A DNA stretch of 34,719 bases from a virus. Each line of letters starts with the position of its first letter. Within the stretch, counting starts at the first letter, position 1. Under the pieces are notes generated by a model that worked only from the letters and a program-made list of their open reading frames with translations, searched no databases and was not told the origin of the DNA. The position numbers were made by a program, and so were the translations under genes. Shown here one piece after another: positions 16,276-24,259 of the stretch. Where the stretch lies: IMG/VR virus record IMGVR_UViG_3300048033_000685, positions 1-34,719 of that record. One strand, given 5' to 3'.

Positions 16276-17970
16276 ATGGCTATAAACATTCAAAGCCTGT
16301 TCGCGGACATCATTGATACTCCTGAACAGCGTCAACAGAAACTACTCCAACAGGGCATGGTGCAAGGTCAACTCTTGTCATCAGGTCTTCGCGGTCGTGC
16401 AGCAGCGTTAGCCCCTCTTGCTCAGGTAGCAGGTCAACTTGGCGTACAGCGTCAGGAAGACCTCCGCAGGGCAGTGCAGCCTATGATTGGCATTGATCCT
16501 CGGACTACTGGCGAGAAACTAGCAGAGCAGCTAGGCCAAATAGACACTTCTACTCCCGAGGGTCTGATGCAAGCAGCTCAGGCAATTCAATCGGTTGATC
16601 CTGTTCGCGCAGCAGCATTACGTCAAGCATCTGTTGAAGCAACTAGGGCAGAAGAAGAAAGAGACTTAAGAATGAAAGGCGAGCGTCAGCGTCAGGAGCT
16701 TGCATTAGCCGCTGACAAACGATCGGAAGAAGCTCTTGCATTGGAAACTGGGTCATTTATAGACAGAATGACAACAGCATCAATGCAAAGAAATCAGATT
16801 GCTTTAACAATAGAGCGGCTTCAAGGAACTATCGAAGACGAGGAGACTCGCAGAGAATTAGAAGGCGAGGCTCGCGAAGCGATAAAGAATTTAGAGACAA
16901 ACCTTGCGGACACATACGCAGAAAATCCTGCAACTAAAGAGCTTTCTGAATTTATTCGCAGCGGCGCTATGTCAACGCAAGGGCTTGAAGCTTTGATTAC
17001 TCCTGCGCCGACAGAGTGGAGCTTTGACACTCAGCAGTTTATTGGGAAAGATGGCAATCCTGTAAACATGAGGGTCGCTATTGATACTAAAAACCCAAGC
17101 AATATCGTAGTAATGAATCCTTCGAAAGATCAACCAGAACCTACCGAGCTTCCAGAAGTCCCAAAAATAACTGCCACAGAAATAAAGGATCAGTATCTTC
17201 CTGTAATAGACAACAGTCCAGTGCTAAAGAATTTGACTGAGGGTGAAAGTAGGTTTATCGGTAAAGATGATCCTGCAACCATTACAGCGGAAGAGCTTGC
17301 CGACATGATGCACACCCTGAGGTACGGCAGACAGATTCCATTGCCTCAAGTTACTACTATTGTGACTCAATTAGCAAGAGAAAACCCTGACGCATTGGCT
17401 AGAGGAATAATTCCTCAGCAATATATAAATTTAGCGCAACAATCCATTGGAAGTGGAGGCAACCCGCCTCTTAATCCGGCAGAGCAAAACAGAGGAACAG
17501 CCGCTGAACCTCAGCCTTTGTCTGACGATGTTTTGTCTAGATACCCTGACTTGCGAATTTTGCCGAGCAGAGGCTCTGCCGCTTCAACGCAAGGATTAAT
17601 GCCAACACCGCCTGCTCAGGAGTCTTTGCCAAACCCTTTTAATGTAGGGATTAACTCAGCTCCTCCGGCTGCTACAGATATGCGTCTTGGCTCGCCTGCT
17701 ATAGGGTATGACGAAGCATTTACTAGACAAATACAAATGGAAGAAGAGAGGGTTCGCGAAGGCATTGTGAGTCCTTATAGGTTAAACATAGTTAAGCGTA
17801 ATTTTTCTCGTCAACTAGAGAAAAGACAAGAGCAGCTTAAAAATGAACTACGGTACTTAAAGGGGCTAAAAAGCTATGCCGCTCCTAATAAGGAAGAACG
17901 CATTTCCTCAGTTCAGTCTCAACTAAAAGACGTAGAGCAAAAACTTAACCGATACAAAGTCTCAGACTAG
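16276..17970 (+). CDS. Putative internal virion (ejection) protein 2
   Basis: The 564-residue protein opens with SLFADIIDTPEQRQQKLLQQ and a long coiled-coil portion (to about residue 230, Glu/Arg/Gln-rich). A Pro-rich middle (EPTELPEVPKIT, PPLNPAEQNRGTAAEPQPL) and a C-terminal basic helix (RNFSRQLEKRQEQLKNELRY) follow. No catalytic motif is seen. Size, position and helicity match the second ejection protein of podoviruses. GGAG precedes its ATG. From about 16650 onward codon use shifts toward AT-rich codons relative to the first third, hinting at mosaicism inside the gene. Confidence 0.62.
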   Translation: MAINIQSLFADIIDTPEQRQQKLLQQGMVQGQLLSSGLRGRAAALAPLAQVAGQLGVQRQEDLRRAVQPMIGIDPRTTGEKLAEQLGQIDTSTPEGLMQAAQAIQSVDPVRAAALRQASVEATRAEEERDLRMKGERQRQELALAADKRSEEALALETGSFIDRMTTASMQRNQIALTIERLQGTIEDEETRRELEGEAREAIKNLETNLADTYAENPATKELSEFIRSGAMSTQGLEALITPAPTEWSFDTQQFIGKDGNPVNMRVAIDTKNPSNIVVMNPSKDQPEPTELPEVPKITATEIKDQYLPVIDNSPVLKNLTEGESRFIGKDDPATITAEELADMMHTLRYGRQIPLPQVTTIVTQLARENPDALARGIIPQQYINLAQQSIGSGGNPPLNPAEQNRGTAAEPQPLSDDVLSRYPDLRILPSRGSAASTQGLMPTPPAQESLPNPFNVGINSAPPAATDMRLGSPAIGYDEAFTRQIQMEEERVREGIVSPYRLNIVKRNFSRQLEKRQEQLKNELRYLKGLKSYAAPNKEERISSVQSQLKDVEQKLNRYKVSD

Positions 17971-17978
17971 GATACCAA

Positions 17979-20924
17979 ATGCCTATTACTCAAGTAGAAA
18001 CTCCAAGTGGAGTGGTAGATGTTGAGCATCCTGAAGGTACTCCAGAATCTCAAATCATTGAGTTTGTTGCTGCCTCTCAAGGGATACAGCCTACTGTCCA
18101 AGCTCAAGCAATCGTTCCAGAGCCTTCTCGCGGCTTATTAGATTTACCCTTAGCATCGGAGAGAGGTATCGAAGACTTCTCTGCGATGGAAAGGTTTGCT
18201 TATGAGTTTTCAAAATCAGGCAACCTCACCACAAATGTCTTGGCTTTAGCTGCGGCTGCAAGCCCTATCGGGATGTTTGCGGGAAGCGAGAAGTATGGAC
18301 TATGGGCAAGCCCTACTGAGCTGTTCGGAGAGGGGTGGGGCAGCATGCCTGTAGATGAGCGCAGGCAAAAAATCCTAGAGTTTAAGGATGAGATGCTTCG
18401 TGAAGACTACCCTGAGCTGCACAGGTTAGCTGAAGAGGGCGGTGACACAGGAGTTGCAGGTTGGGTAGGCGCTTTCTTCAAAGGTGTTGCAGACCCTTCT
18501 CTTATTCTGCCTGCCGGAAGAACCATTAAAAGCATTAGTGCTTTAGGCGCTTTGTACGGTGGAGCGTATGAAGTCTCTCGTGGATTGTTAGAAGACGGAG
18601 AAATAGATACTGCTATGGCTGCGGCTACCGCAGCAGGAGGCGCTGTTCTTGGTGCAGGGGTGTCTGTTGCCGCAAAGAAATTATTTCCTTTACACAAAAG
18701 CATTACAACAAACCGTAACAAACCTAAAACAGAAAGTCAGGTTAAGAAAGCAAACGAGCAAGCTGAAGAACTCAACAATCAAATGCTTGAGATTCAAGCA
18801 GAGGGAGGCTTGCAGCCAGATGCAAACATTCTTGTTGCGGCAGCAGAAAGGTTAAAGATGAAACCTCAAGCATTGAAGAAAGTGCTTGAAGACAAGACTG
18901 TTCCTTTTGAAGTGCAACATCCAGAGATAGCTAAAACCCTAAAGTCTTATCAAAAACAAACCAGAATAGGCAGGGTGATGGGGGCTGCGAGCGATATACT
19001 TGCTCCTATTGATGACAGGATTGGTTCTATTAGTAGACCTGTTCTTAAAGAAGTAAATGAGTATGACTTAAATTTATTACAACGTACAGCTCGCTATCAA
19101 GACTCAATAGAAGGCTTTGAAAAACTTGACGCGGCATTGCCTAGCGAAGAGTTGAAAATTCAGTTTGAAGAATCTTTGCTCAACTATGAGTTTGACACGG
19201 CGCTTCCGCGAAGACTGTTGAAAGAAAATGGAGTTGAGTCTGTAAAGCTAAACCTAACAGGAACACAGACAAGAACTGTTGATGAGATATTTGACAGCGT
19301 TGATGAAACCCTTAAGGAAATTGGCTCGGAGTGGAGCGAGTTGCGCGGAGAAAAAGTAACCTTGCGCGAGTTTTTCTTTCCTCGGTCTGTTGCAGATGTA
19401 GATGGTTTGTCAAAATATTTTGGCAAAGACGCTCCTTCAGAGCTAGGCAAAATGTATGACATAAAAGCCAAGTCTCTTGGTTTTGCGTCTAGGTCAGAAC
19501 TATCTCAGGACGAGATGTCTAAGGTAGCTCTTGATTACTTTGAAGGAATCCGCTACGAAGCAAAAGGAGGGAAAAACAAAGGGAATGTACGTCAGTTCAA
19601 GAAGCGCAAAATAACTCAAGTAAACCGAGACATGATTCCGTATTACAAAAAGTCTACTCAGACACTCGGCCAGTATGTTAGAGAAATGGCAGAGAATATA
19701 GAAAATGCAAAGCTATGGGATAGGCTAGGAACAAAAGTTGTTGATCTTGATGACGTAGACCGCAATTCCAGTATCGCTCAGTTAATCTCAAAGAAGGTTG
19801 GCAGCGGAGAGATTGATACACAAAGCGCAGAAAATCTAAGAGGCTTACTGGAAGCAAGGTTTGTTGGCGGCAAAAAAAGCATGAATGCTAATTTGCAGGC
19901 CATCCGAAATACTTCAAACATGTTGTTGCTTGCTAACTTTAGGTCGGCTACGACACAGCTTGGAGATTTGTTTACCAACCCGTACAGGTATGGGGCTAAA
20001 GCATCTCTTAAGTCTATAGCTCAGGTGGTTACTGGTCGCACAGACGTAGATGTAGATCAACTTGGCTTAGCAAAAATTATCTCTACAGAATTTACCGGAG
20101 CAGGAAGAACCGCTTCGTGGCTAGACAAGACTTTTGCCCTGTCTTTCTTTAGAGCTATAGATCGTTTTGGTAAAAATGTTTCTTTGCAATCTGCTTACAA
20201 CAAGCACAAAGCTTTAGCTAAAACAGAGAAAGGAGTAAAAGAGTTACGCGAAGAGTATGGTGATTACCTTGGCGCTAGGTTTGATAACTATATTCGCGAC
20301 TTACAAGCAGGAGTTGTTACGCCTGACACAAAGCTTGTTAACTTTACTGAGATTGTAAAGATGCAACCTTTAACTCCAACTCAAAAATCTAAAGTGGCTC
20401 TTATGAATCCCAACTATGGGATTTTTTACATGCTAAAAACCTACGCCCTTCGCCACTTGTTCATGTTAAAAAATGACATAGGGAAAGAGTTAGACAAAGG
20501 CAACTACCTTGGCGCGGGGAAAAAACTTGTAACGTATATGGCTTTAGTAAACGGAGGCAATGCAACAATCAAAGAAGTTAAGAACTGGGAAGACGGCAAG
20601 GGGTTTGACCCTGATCGAGTGCCAGATCATTTCTATGATTCTTTACTGAACTCTGCATTGCTATCAAGGTATGCAGTTGAAAACAGGTGGAATGAAGGTG
20701 ACATTGTTGGTCTTGCAACAGATGCCATTGCTCCTCCTCTTTCTGTGTTCAGCAATATCTCAAAAGATATCATGTCTTTTAACAAGGCTTTGATTGAGGG
20801 GGAAGAGCTTCCCGTTAAATGGCTAAGAAACATCCCTGTTGCGGGCAGAATAATATACAACATATTCTACGGAGGAGCAGAAGAGTTCCTCGAACGCGAA
20901 GCGAAAGAGCGAGCCAAAAACTAA
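17979..20924 (+). CDS. Large internal virion (ejection) protein 3
   Basis: The 981-residue protein is the largest in the genome and the last late gene, the usual position of T7 gp16-like core proteins. It starts MPITQVETPSGVVDVEHPEG, a short domain (VEHPEGTPESQIIEFVAAS) shared by many podovirus ejection proteins. Hydrophobic Ala/Gly-rich stretches near residues 75-95 and 195-225 could insert in membranes. No lysozyme or transglycosylase catalytic motif is evident, so peptidoglycan cutting may be left to other proteins. The stop overlaps the convergent DUF3310 gene stop by four bases. Confidence 0.72.
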   Translation: MPITQVETPSGVVDVEHPEGTPESQIIEFVAASQGIQPTVQAQAIVPEPSRGLLDLPLASERGIEDFSAMERFAYEFSKSGNLTTNVLALAAAASPIGMFAGSEKYGLWASPTELFGEGWGSMPVDERRQKILEFKDEMLREDYPELHRLAEEGGDTGVAGWVGAFFKGVADPSLILPAGRTIKSISALGALYGGAYEVSRGLLEDGEIDTAMAAATAAGGAVLGAGVSVAAKKLFPLHKSITTNRNKPKTESQVKKANEQAEELNNQMLEIQAEGGLQPDANILVAAAERLKMKPQALKKVLEDKTVPFEVQHPEIAKTLKSYQKQTRIGRVMGAASDILAPIDDRIGSISRPVLKEVNEYDLNLLQRTARYQDSIEGFEKLDAALPSEELKIQFEESLLNYEFDTALPRRLLKENGVESVKLNLTGTQTRTVDEIFDSVDETLKEIGSEWSELRGEKVTLREFFFPRSVADVDGLSKYFGKDAPSELGKMYDIKAKSLGFASRSELSQDEMSKVALDYFEGIRYEAKGGKNKGNVRQFKKRKITQVNRDMIPYYKKSTQTLGQYVREMAENIENAKLWDRLGTKVVDLDDVDRNSSIAQLISKKVGSGEIDTQSAENLRGLLEARFVGGKKSMNANLQAIRNTSNMLLLANFRSATTQLGDLFTNPYRYGAKASLKSIAQVVTGRTDVDVDQLGLAKIISTEFTGAGRTASWLDKTFALSFFRAIDRFGKNVSLQSAYNKHKALAKTEKGVKELREEYGDYLGARFDNYIRDLQAGVVTPDTKLVNFTEIVKMQPLTPTQKSKVALMNPNYGIFYMLKTYALRHLFMLKNDIGKELDKGNYLGAGKKLVTYMALVNGGNATIKEVKNWEDGKGFDPDRVPDHFYDSLLNSALLSRYAVENRWNEGDIVGLATDAIAPPLSVFSNISKDIMSFNKALIEGEELPVKWLRNIPVAGRIIYNIFYGGAEEFLEREAKERAKN

Positions 20925-21172
20925 CTCCTCGGCAAACGCCTCTCCTCCATCGTGGGGAGGGGCTTATTCTTTAGCTCCTCTTCTATCAGGAACTCGCAGA
21001 ACTGCTTGATCTTCCGCAAGTCCTCAACTCCCCCCTTGTCTCTCCATCGAGAGATGTACTTCACAATAGCCCCTTCGCAGAACCCTAGCTGATTAGCAAG
21101 GATGTATTCCACAGGTTGAATCTTTAGCTTCTTGTAGTGGTCGCCTGCCACTTGGTAGTCGGTTGACTTCAA
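20921..21172 (-). CDS. DUF3310 protein (SaV-like nucleotide-kinase-type)
   Basis: The 83-residue product (YQVAGDHYKKLKIQPVEYIL, then FCEGAIVKYISRWRDKGGVE) carries the full DUF3310 signature GDHYK...P.EYI...FCEG..KY..R...K.G.EDL. The family is widespread in phages and has been linked to nucleotide-kinase-like annotations without firm biochemistry. The start is TTG, overlapping the upstream stop in TTGA. It is the last gene of the leftward operon. The C-terminal codons double as the late terminator. Confidence 0.88.
   Translation of the reverse strand: MKSTDYQVAGDHYKKLKIQPVEYILANQLGFCEGAIVKYISRWRDKGGVEDLRKIKQFCEFLIEEELKNKPLPTMEERRLPRS
20938..20972 (+). terminator. Rho-independent terminator closing the late operon
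   Basis: GCCTCTCCTC (20938-20947), loop CATCGT and GGGGAGGGGC (20954-20963) form a 10-bp stem including two or three G-U pairs, then TTATTCTTT. It begins 13 bases after the last late stop. The sequence is inside the 3' coding end of the convergent DUF3310 gene, so one stretch encodes a protein on one strand and a terminator on the other. G-U pairs become mismatches on the minus strand, so it should be directional. Confidence 0.7.
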
Positions 21173-21396
21173 TGTAACAACTCCTGCTCGGGGTTAAACT
21201 GTGACTTAAATATCTTGTACTCGTTCATTCTTTCCTCGCTGTCTGCGATGAAGGAGTACATAGACTCCATCGCGAAGGTCATAGTACAGATAGCATCCCT
21301 ATCCCTGCCTTCTGACTCAGTGACGAAATCATTAACCCAGTCGTCTAGCTCGTCAAGACTCATCATCTGAAAGACAAATACTAGCTCGTCATCCAT
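21169..21396 (-). CDS. Acidic hypothetical early protein
   Basis: The 75-residue, strongly acidic protein (MDDELVFVFQMMSLDELDDW) has a good ribosome site, GGAGG about eight bases ahead of its ATG. It overlaps the nuclease gene by 8 bases and the DUF3310 gene by 4. Negative charge, Met/Phe content and small size recall phage DNA-mimic or inhibitor proteins, but that is only an impression; I recognise no family. Confidence 0.7.
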   Translation of the reverse strand: MDDELVFVFQMMSLDELDDWVNDFVTESEGRDRDAICTMTFAMESMYSFIADSEERMNEYKIFKSQFNPEQELLH

Positions 21397-21886
21397 CTTG
21401 AAACCTCCGCTTGCCTATCTCATCCCATAGGTTCTTGAGAGGAAATAAATCTTTTTGTTTAACGATGTAGCTTTCCGGCCTGCTCGGCATGTTTCCTGCC
21501 ATCTCTTCAAACTTCTTCCTAGAGATTACCCCTACAATCCTCAAGGTGTTATCTGAGACTTTGACCACGAGGACAGCGGTATCAGCCTTGAAGGACTCTA
21601 AACTTCTGAAGATGAGATTGTAGTATTCTTTATGAGCAGCTTTGACATCTATGGTTAGACCGTCCTCCTCGAAGTCCACACCTCCATCAGCACCCTCTGC
21701 CGTGGGGTAGTTAAACCCAAAGACCTTGGCAAAGACAAACTCTCCTTCTACTCCCAAGGACTCTACATCAAGGGGTGAGTCGTCTATCCTTAGCTGAGTT
21801 AGATTCTGCTCGCGGGACAAATCATACCTAGCTTGGCCTACCTTGCGGCAATACTCTTTCTCTTTGTCTGAGAGAGTAACTAGCAT
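21389..21886 (-). CDS. PD-(D/E)XK-like nuclease (resolvase/restriction-fold)
   Basis: The 165-residue protein contains GVEGEFVFAKVFG (Glu49) and then GGVDFEEDGLTIDVKAA, where Asp71 and D80-V-K82 fit the E...D...(D/E)xK active site of restriction-endonuclease-fold enzymes. Family members include Holliday-junction resolvases and phage endonucleases. Located next to NinG and in the same operon as ERF, exonuclease and NinB, it is likely a recombination or DNA-processing nuclease. It overlaps NinG by 7 bases. Exact specificity cannot be read from sequence. Confidence 0.7.
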   Translation of the reverse strand: MLVTLSDKEKEYCRKVGQARYDLSREQNLTQLRIDDSPLDVESLGVEGEFVFAKVFGFNYPTAEGADGGVDFEEDGLTIDVKAAHKEYYNLIFRSLESFKADTAVLVVKVSDNTLRIVGVISRKKFEEMAGNMPSRPESYIVKQKDLFPLKNLWDEIGKRRFQDG

Positions 21887-22338
21887 ATCCTTTTCTCGTG
21901 GTGGTCAATTAGCTTTTGGAACTCTGCAAGAAGTTCCTCGTAGTCTGCCTTGTACCTCTTCACGGGAGTGGACTTCTTCGCGATCATCTCCTCCACAAAG
22001 GGGCGACCGTACATATCCTCCATGAATAAAGTGTATTCCTGCGCTGCTGAACCGTGTCGCATGCCCCACATATTACACGCAGGACACTGAGGGTGGACGT
22101 TTTCTATCTCTAACGCCCAGTAAGAAGAGTTGCCTTTCGGGATGAAATGACCGCCTTGCATATCTTTGTAATGCTTAGTCACTCCGCAGGACACACAAGA
22201 ACAGTATCCGTTGTCGTCCGATGCTGCCAATCTGGCTAATTTTTGTACAGCTTTGTAGCACTCTTGTTTTAACTGAGCCGAGGTTTTGGTTTTAGGCTTG
22301 GACTTGCGCTTCTCACGCCTAACTGTGCCTCGCTTCAT
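21880..22338 (-). CDS. ninG: NinG recombination protein (Rap-like)
   Basis: The 152-residue protein has a Lys/Arg-rich N-terminus (1-20) and a cysteine cluster, YCSCVSCG at 45-52. The HNH-like metal site follows: GGHFIPKGNSSYWALEIENV, then HPQCPACN to residue 89. These are hallmarks of the lambdoid NinG/Rap family, which promotes recombination and resolves branched DNA. It is operonic with NinB, ERF and exonuclease genes. Its ATG overlaps the upstream hypothetical gene's stop by four bases. Confidence 0.9.
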   Translation of the reverse strand: MKRGTVRREKRKSKPKTKTSAQLKQECYKAVQKLARLAASDDNGYCSCVSCGVTKHYKDMQGGHFIPKGNSSYWALEIENVHPQCPACNMWGMRHGSAAQEYTLFMEDMYGRPFVEEMIAKKSTPVKRYKADYEELLAEFQKLIDHHEKRIC

Positions 22339-22526
22339 TTGAATGGGTATCCGTACTTGAGACTAAGAAGGGTTCGTTCTGCCCTATGACTATCCTCGCG
22401 GCTCATGTTTTCATGCCTCATCTTAAGCAGTAACTGACTGAACCTCGGAGAAGTGACAGGGTACGTCTTCAAAGCCCTTCTAACATCGAGGGGTATTACA
22501 TAATCATCTTCAGTTTTTCTGCCCAT
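22335..22526 (-). CDS. Small basic early protein of unknown function
   Basis: The 63-residue, basic and helical protein (MGRKTEDDYVIPLDVRRALK) ends LLSLKYGYPFK. It overlaps NinG by four bases and the gene before it by 17. No domain is recognised. The spacing suggests a genuine gene in a compact early operon; RusA-partner-like or antitermination-like roles cannot be claimed. Confidence 0.6.
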   Translation of the reverse strand: MGRKTEDDYVIPLDVRRALKTYPVTSPRFSQLLLKMRHENMSREDSHRAERTLLSLKYGYPFK

Positions 22527-22695
22527 AAATCCCTAGCCTTTTTGTATAGTGTGAGGTGTACTTGCGGTGTAGTTCTATTTGCAAAGCCACCAAGGCATTG
22601 TAGGTTTCCTTAACCTGCTTGTCATTAAGTTTATCCAAGCCAATTTGCAACTCATCCTTAGCTTGGTGTATGACCTCCATCATCTCGGCACTCAT
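22510..22695 (-). CDS. Small helical early protein
   Basis: The 61-residue, mainly helical protein (MMEVIHQAKDELQIGLDKLN) ends with a basic tail (HYTKRLGIYGQKN). It overlaps both neighbours by a few bases (4 upstream, 17 downstream). No family recognised. A coiled-coil or scaffold role is possible from its heptad-like leucines. Confidence 0.55.
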   Translation of the reverse strand: MSAEMMEVIHQAKDELQIGLDKLNDKQVKETYNALVALQIELHRKYTSHYTKRLGIYGQKN

Positions 22696-22895
22696 GTTTG
22701 CTCCTCTTCATTCCAAACAATTTTCCCTGCGTTAACATCACTGAATCTCCTTCTTTGCGCCTCTAAAAGATATTTCAAATGCTCGACAAGTATTTTTTCA
22801 TATTTGATGTTGTGTCGATCGGCAATAATACTGCTGTGTATAGCATCTGTAGTTTGACAAATTGCTTCCTGTAAATCAGAGGCACTCATACTCAC
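22692..22895 (-). CDS. Small hypothetical early protein
   Basis: This 67-residue protein (SASDLQEAICQTTDAIHSSI) has a helical core and an acidic end (VWNEEEQT). It overlaps by four bases with the SleB hydrolase gene upstream and with the next gene downstream. It has no transmembrane segment and no recognised family. Confidence 0.55.
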   Translation of the reverse strand: MSMSASDLQEAICQTTDAIHSSIIADRHNIKYEKILVEHLKYLLEAQRRRFSDVNAGKIVWNEEEQT

Positions 22896-23290
22896 TCCCT
22901 ATAAAATATATGACGACCTATCTGCCGCCTTGTTCCAAGACCGTCAACCCAATACGGGTTAACATCTTCTCTGTGGTAGTACGTTGCCCCCTGAGTCACA
23001 TCATAGAGCCTCTCAGCGTGTACCGCGATAGACAGGGCTTGAGTGTAAGCCTTCTCGTCATTGATGGTTTCAGGCTTCCCATCACACCAGTAAGAGAAGT
23101 GACACTGATTCCTTAGCGGATGACCTGCCCAGTACCTGCCCTGCTTTACCACCTCGCAAGGGGTGTCGGGGAAGTAAGGACTATGCACTCTGTTCATAAT
23201 AGTATTAGCCACTGCCACCTGCCCCTCGAGGGGTTCTGATCTAGCCTCGAAGTAGATCGCCATTGCTATGCACGCTATCGCACTTACCAT
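22892..23290 (-). CDS. SleB-type cell wall hydrolase (second lytic enzyme)
   Basis: The 132-residue enzyme has the Hydrolase_2/SleB signature: IYFEARSEPLEGQVAVANTI with Glu15 as probable catalytic acid, NRV, CHFSYWCDG (63-71), GATYYH (101-106), NPYW and IGRHIFYRE at the end. The family cleaves peptidoglycan glycan strands. ATG 23290 is preceded by GGAGGG at eight bases. The N-terminus is hydrophobic but belongs to the domain, so no signal peptide is certain. It is encoded in the early operon, far from the GH24 lysozyme of the late operon, so the phage carries two differently timed muralytic enzymes. Confidence 0.85.
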   Translation of the reverse strand: MVSAIACIAMAIYFEARSEPLEGQVAVANTIMNRVHSPYFPDTPCEVVKQGRYWAGHPLRNQCHFSYWCDGKPETINDEKAYTQALSIAVHAERLYDVTQGATYYHREDVNPYWVDGLGTRRQIGRHIFYRE

Positions 23291-23426
23291 TGGTCGCCCT
23301 CCATAGCTGTTTGTATTTCGCGACTAGCTCTAAGCAGCTATCGCACAGGCTTACATCCTTCAACTCTCGCTCAAGCCAATCCTCGCACATCTCGCAGCGT
23401 TTGGTTTTATTCTTTACTTGCGCCAT
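23241..23426 (-). CDS. Small zinc-ribbon protein
   Basis: The 61-residue protein contains CEMC (residues 11-14) and CDSC (28-31), a typical four-cysteine zinc knuckle, within a Lys-rich chain (MAQVKNKTKRC). It overlaps the SleB gene by 50 bases in another frame and the upstream gene by 13. The long overlap slightly lowers confidence, but the two CxxC pairs are unlikely by chance. DNA or RNA binding is plausible. Confidence 0.6.
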   Translation of the reverse strand: MAQVKNKTKRCEMCEDWLERELKDVSLCDSCLELVAKYKQLWRATNGKCDSVHSNGDLLRG

Positions 23427-23599
23427 GTCTTCCTCCCCGACCTGCGGCCTGACATCTCTAGCTTGTTATGCTTTCCTCTGCGTCCCGCTAGACGAACCTG
23501 ATACTGCTCGCCTACTACGTCAATGGCGTACACCTTCTTCTCTTCAGTAGCCAAGAACTCTGCCTCTTCCAGTGCGTCTTGGAATTTATCAAAGATCAT
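23414..23599 (-). CDS. Small basic early protein
   Basis: The 61-residue protein has an acidic helical start (MIFDKFQDALEEAEFLATEE), a short beta stretch (VYAIDVVGEQYQVRLAG) and a very basic tail (SGRRSGRKTWRK) suited to nucleic-acid contact. It lies two bases after NinB and overlaps the zinc-ribbon gene. No family recognised. Confidence 0.55.
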   Translation of the reverse strand: MIFDKFQDALEEAEFLATEEKKVYAIDVVGEQYQVRLAGRRGKHNKLEMSGRRSGRKTWRK

Positions 23600-23601
23600 A
23601 G

Positions 23602-24030
23602 CTACCTCGTGGGAAAGGGCAGGTATACGTTTAGCTTCTCACTCAGGTGCTTGCTAAGAACCTGATGAACCTTGTCGTAATCCTCACCCGAAGCTGCGGA
23701 GGTAGAGTCCTTGCCTGTAAGTGCCTCCTGTACGGGCTTCCATAGATACTGCTTGACCAACTCTCCTGTCCACGGGATGTCCGTCTCCTGCTTCAAGGTT
23801 TTCTTCATGTCAAACCCTCCCTCGTTTAACGCCTGAGCTAATTGCCTACAGTAAACATGAAGCGCATTGTTCTGCTTGTGCGTCCTAGTCCTTCCGGCCT
23901 TCCACTTTAGCGTAACGTAACCCTTGGTGTCGTACAGGTGTTCGATGTGCTTAGTAAACATCTCTAAGCTGTGCTTGTTGTTGACGATCCAGAACTCTCC
24001 CTGAACCATCTCCTCCATATCAAGATTCAT
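23602..24030 (-). CDS. ninB: NinB recombination protein
   Basis: The 142-residue protein contains the NinB pattern RTHKQNNALHVYCRQLAQAL (about 48-67), then DIPWTGELVKQYLWKPVQEA and a Lys-Asp-Ser-Thr segment leading to VYLPFPTR. NinB (Orf) of lambdoid phages binds single-stranded DNA and substitutes for RecFOR mediators in recombination. Presence together with ERF, exonuclease and NinG completes a lambda-like recombination set. It overlaps the XRE regulator's 3' end by 11 bases. Confidence 0.9.
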   Translation of the reverse strand: MNLDMEEMVQGEFWIVNNKHSLEMFTKHIEHLYDTKGYVTLKWKAGRTRTHKQNNALHVYCRQLAQALNEGGFDMKKTLKQETDIPWTGELVKQYLWKPVQEALTGKDSTSAASGEDYDKVHQVLSKHLSEKLNVYLPFPTR

Positions 24031-24220
24031 TGAGCTTCAACACCTCGTCCATTGACATGCCCAAACCCTGACAGACATTGTGGAAGGTAGTGACTAACAT
24101 ATTCTCCCGCGAAAGCAGGTGAGAGTAGTTAGGTCTATCCATCCCTATCCTGTCTGCCACAGTCTTCTTCAGAATCCCTGTCTTCTCGTGGGCTTTCTGT
24201 ATACATTTCCCCGTGTGCAT
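24020..24220 (-). CDS. XRE-family HTH regulator (Cro-like size)
   Basis: The 66-residue protein is one helix-turn-helix domain: TGILKKTVADRIGMDRPNYS forms the two recognition helices and LLSRENMLVTTFHNVCQGLG the remainder. Small single-domain XRE proteins act as Cro-like repressors. It starts at an ATG preceded by an ideal GGAGGTG, right after the strong terminator at 24229-24254, so it leads the second half of the early operon. Its operators are unknown; palindromes near 31393 and 31702 are candidates. Confidence 0.8.
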   Translation of the reverse strand: MHTGKCIQKAHEKTGILKKTVADRIGMDRPNYSHLLSRENMLVTTFHNVCQGLGMSMDEVLKLNES

Positions 24221-24228
24221 ATCACCTC

Positions 24229-24254
24229 CAAAAAACAGGGGGCTTTCACCCCCT
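24229..24254 (-). terminator. Strong rho-independent terminator inside the early operon
   Basis: Read on the minus strand, AGGGGG, loop TGAAAG and CCCCCT form a perfect 6-bp G/C stem followed by GTTTTTT. It begins a few bases after the stop of the SSB-tip gene and sits immediately upstream of the XRE regulator's ribosome site. It separates replication/annealing genes from the NinB-NinG-SleB block, so downstream expression would need readthrough, antitermination or another promoter. Confidence 0.85.
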
Positions 24255-24259
24255 ACAAA

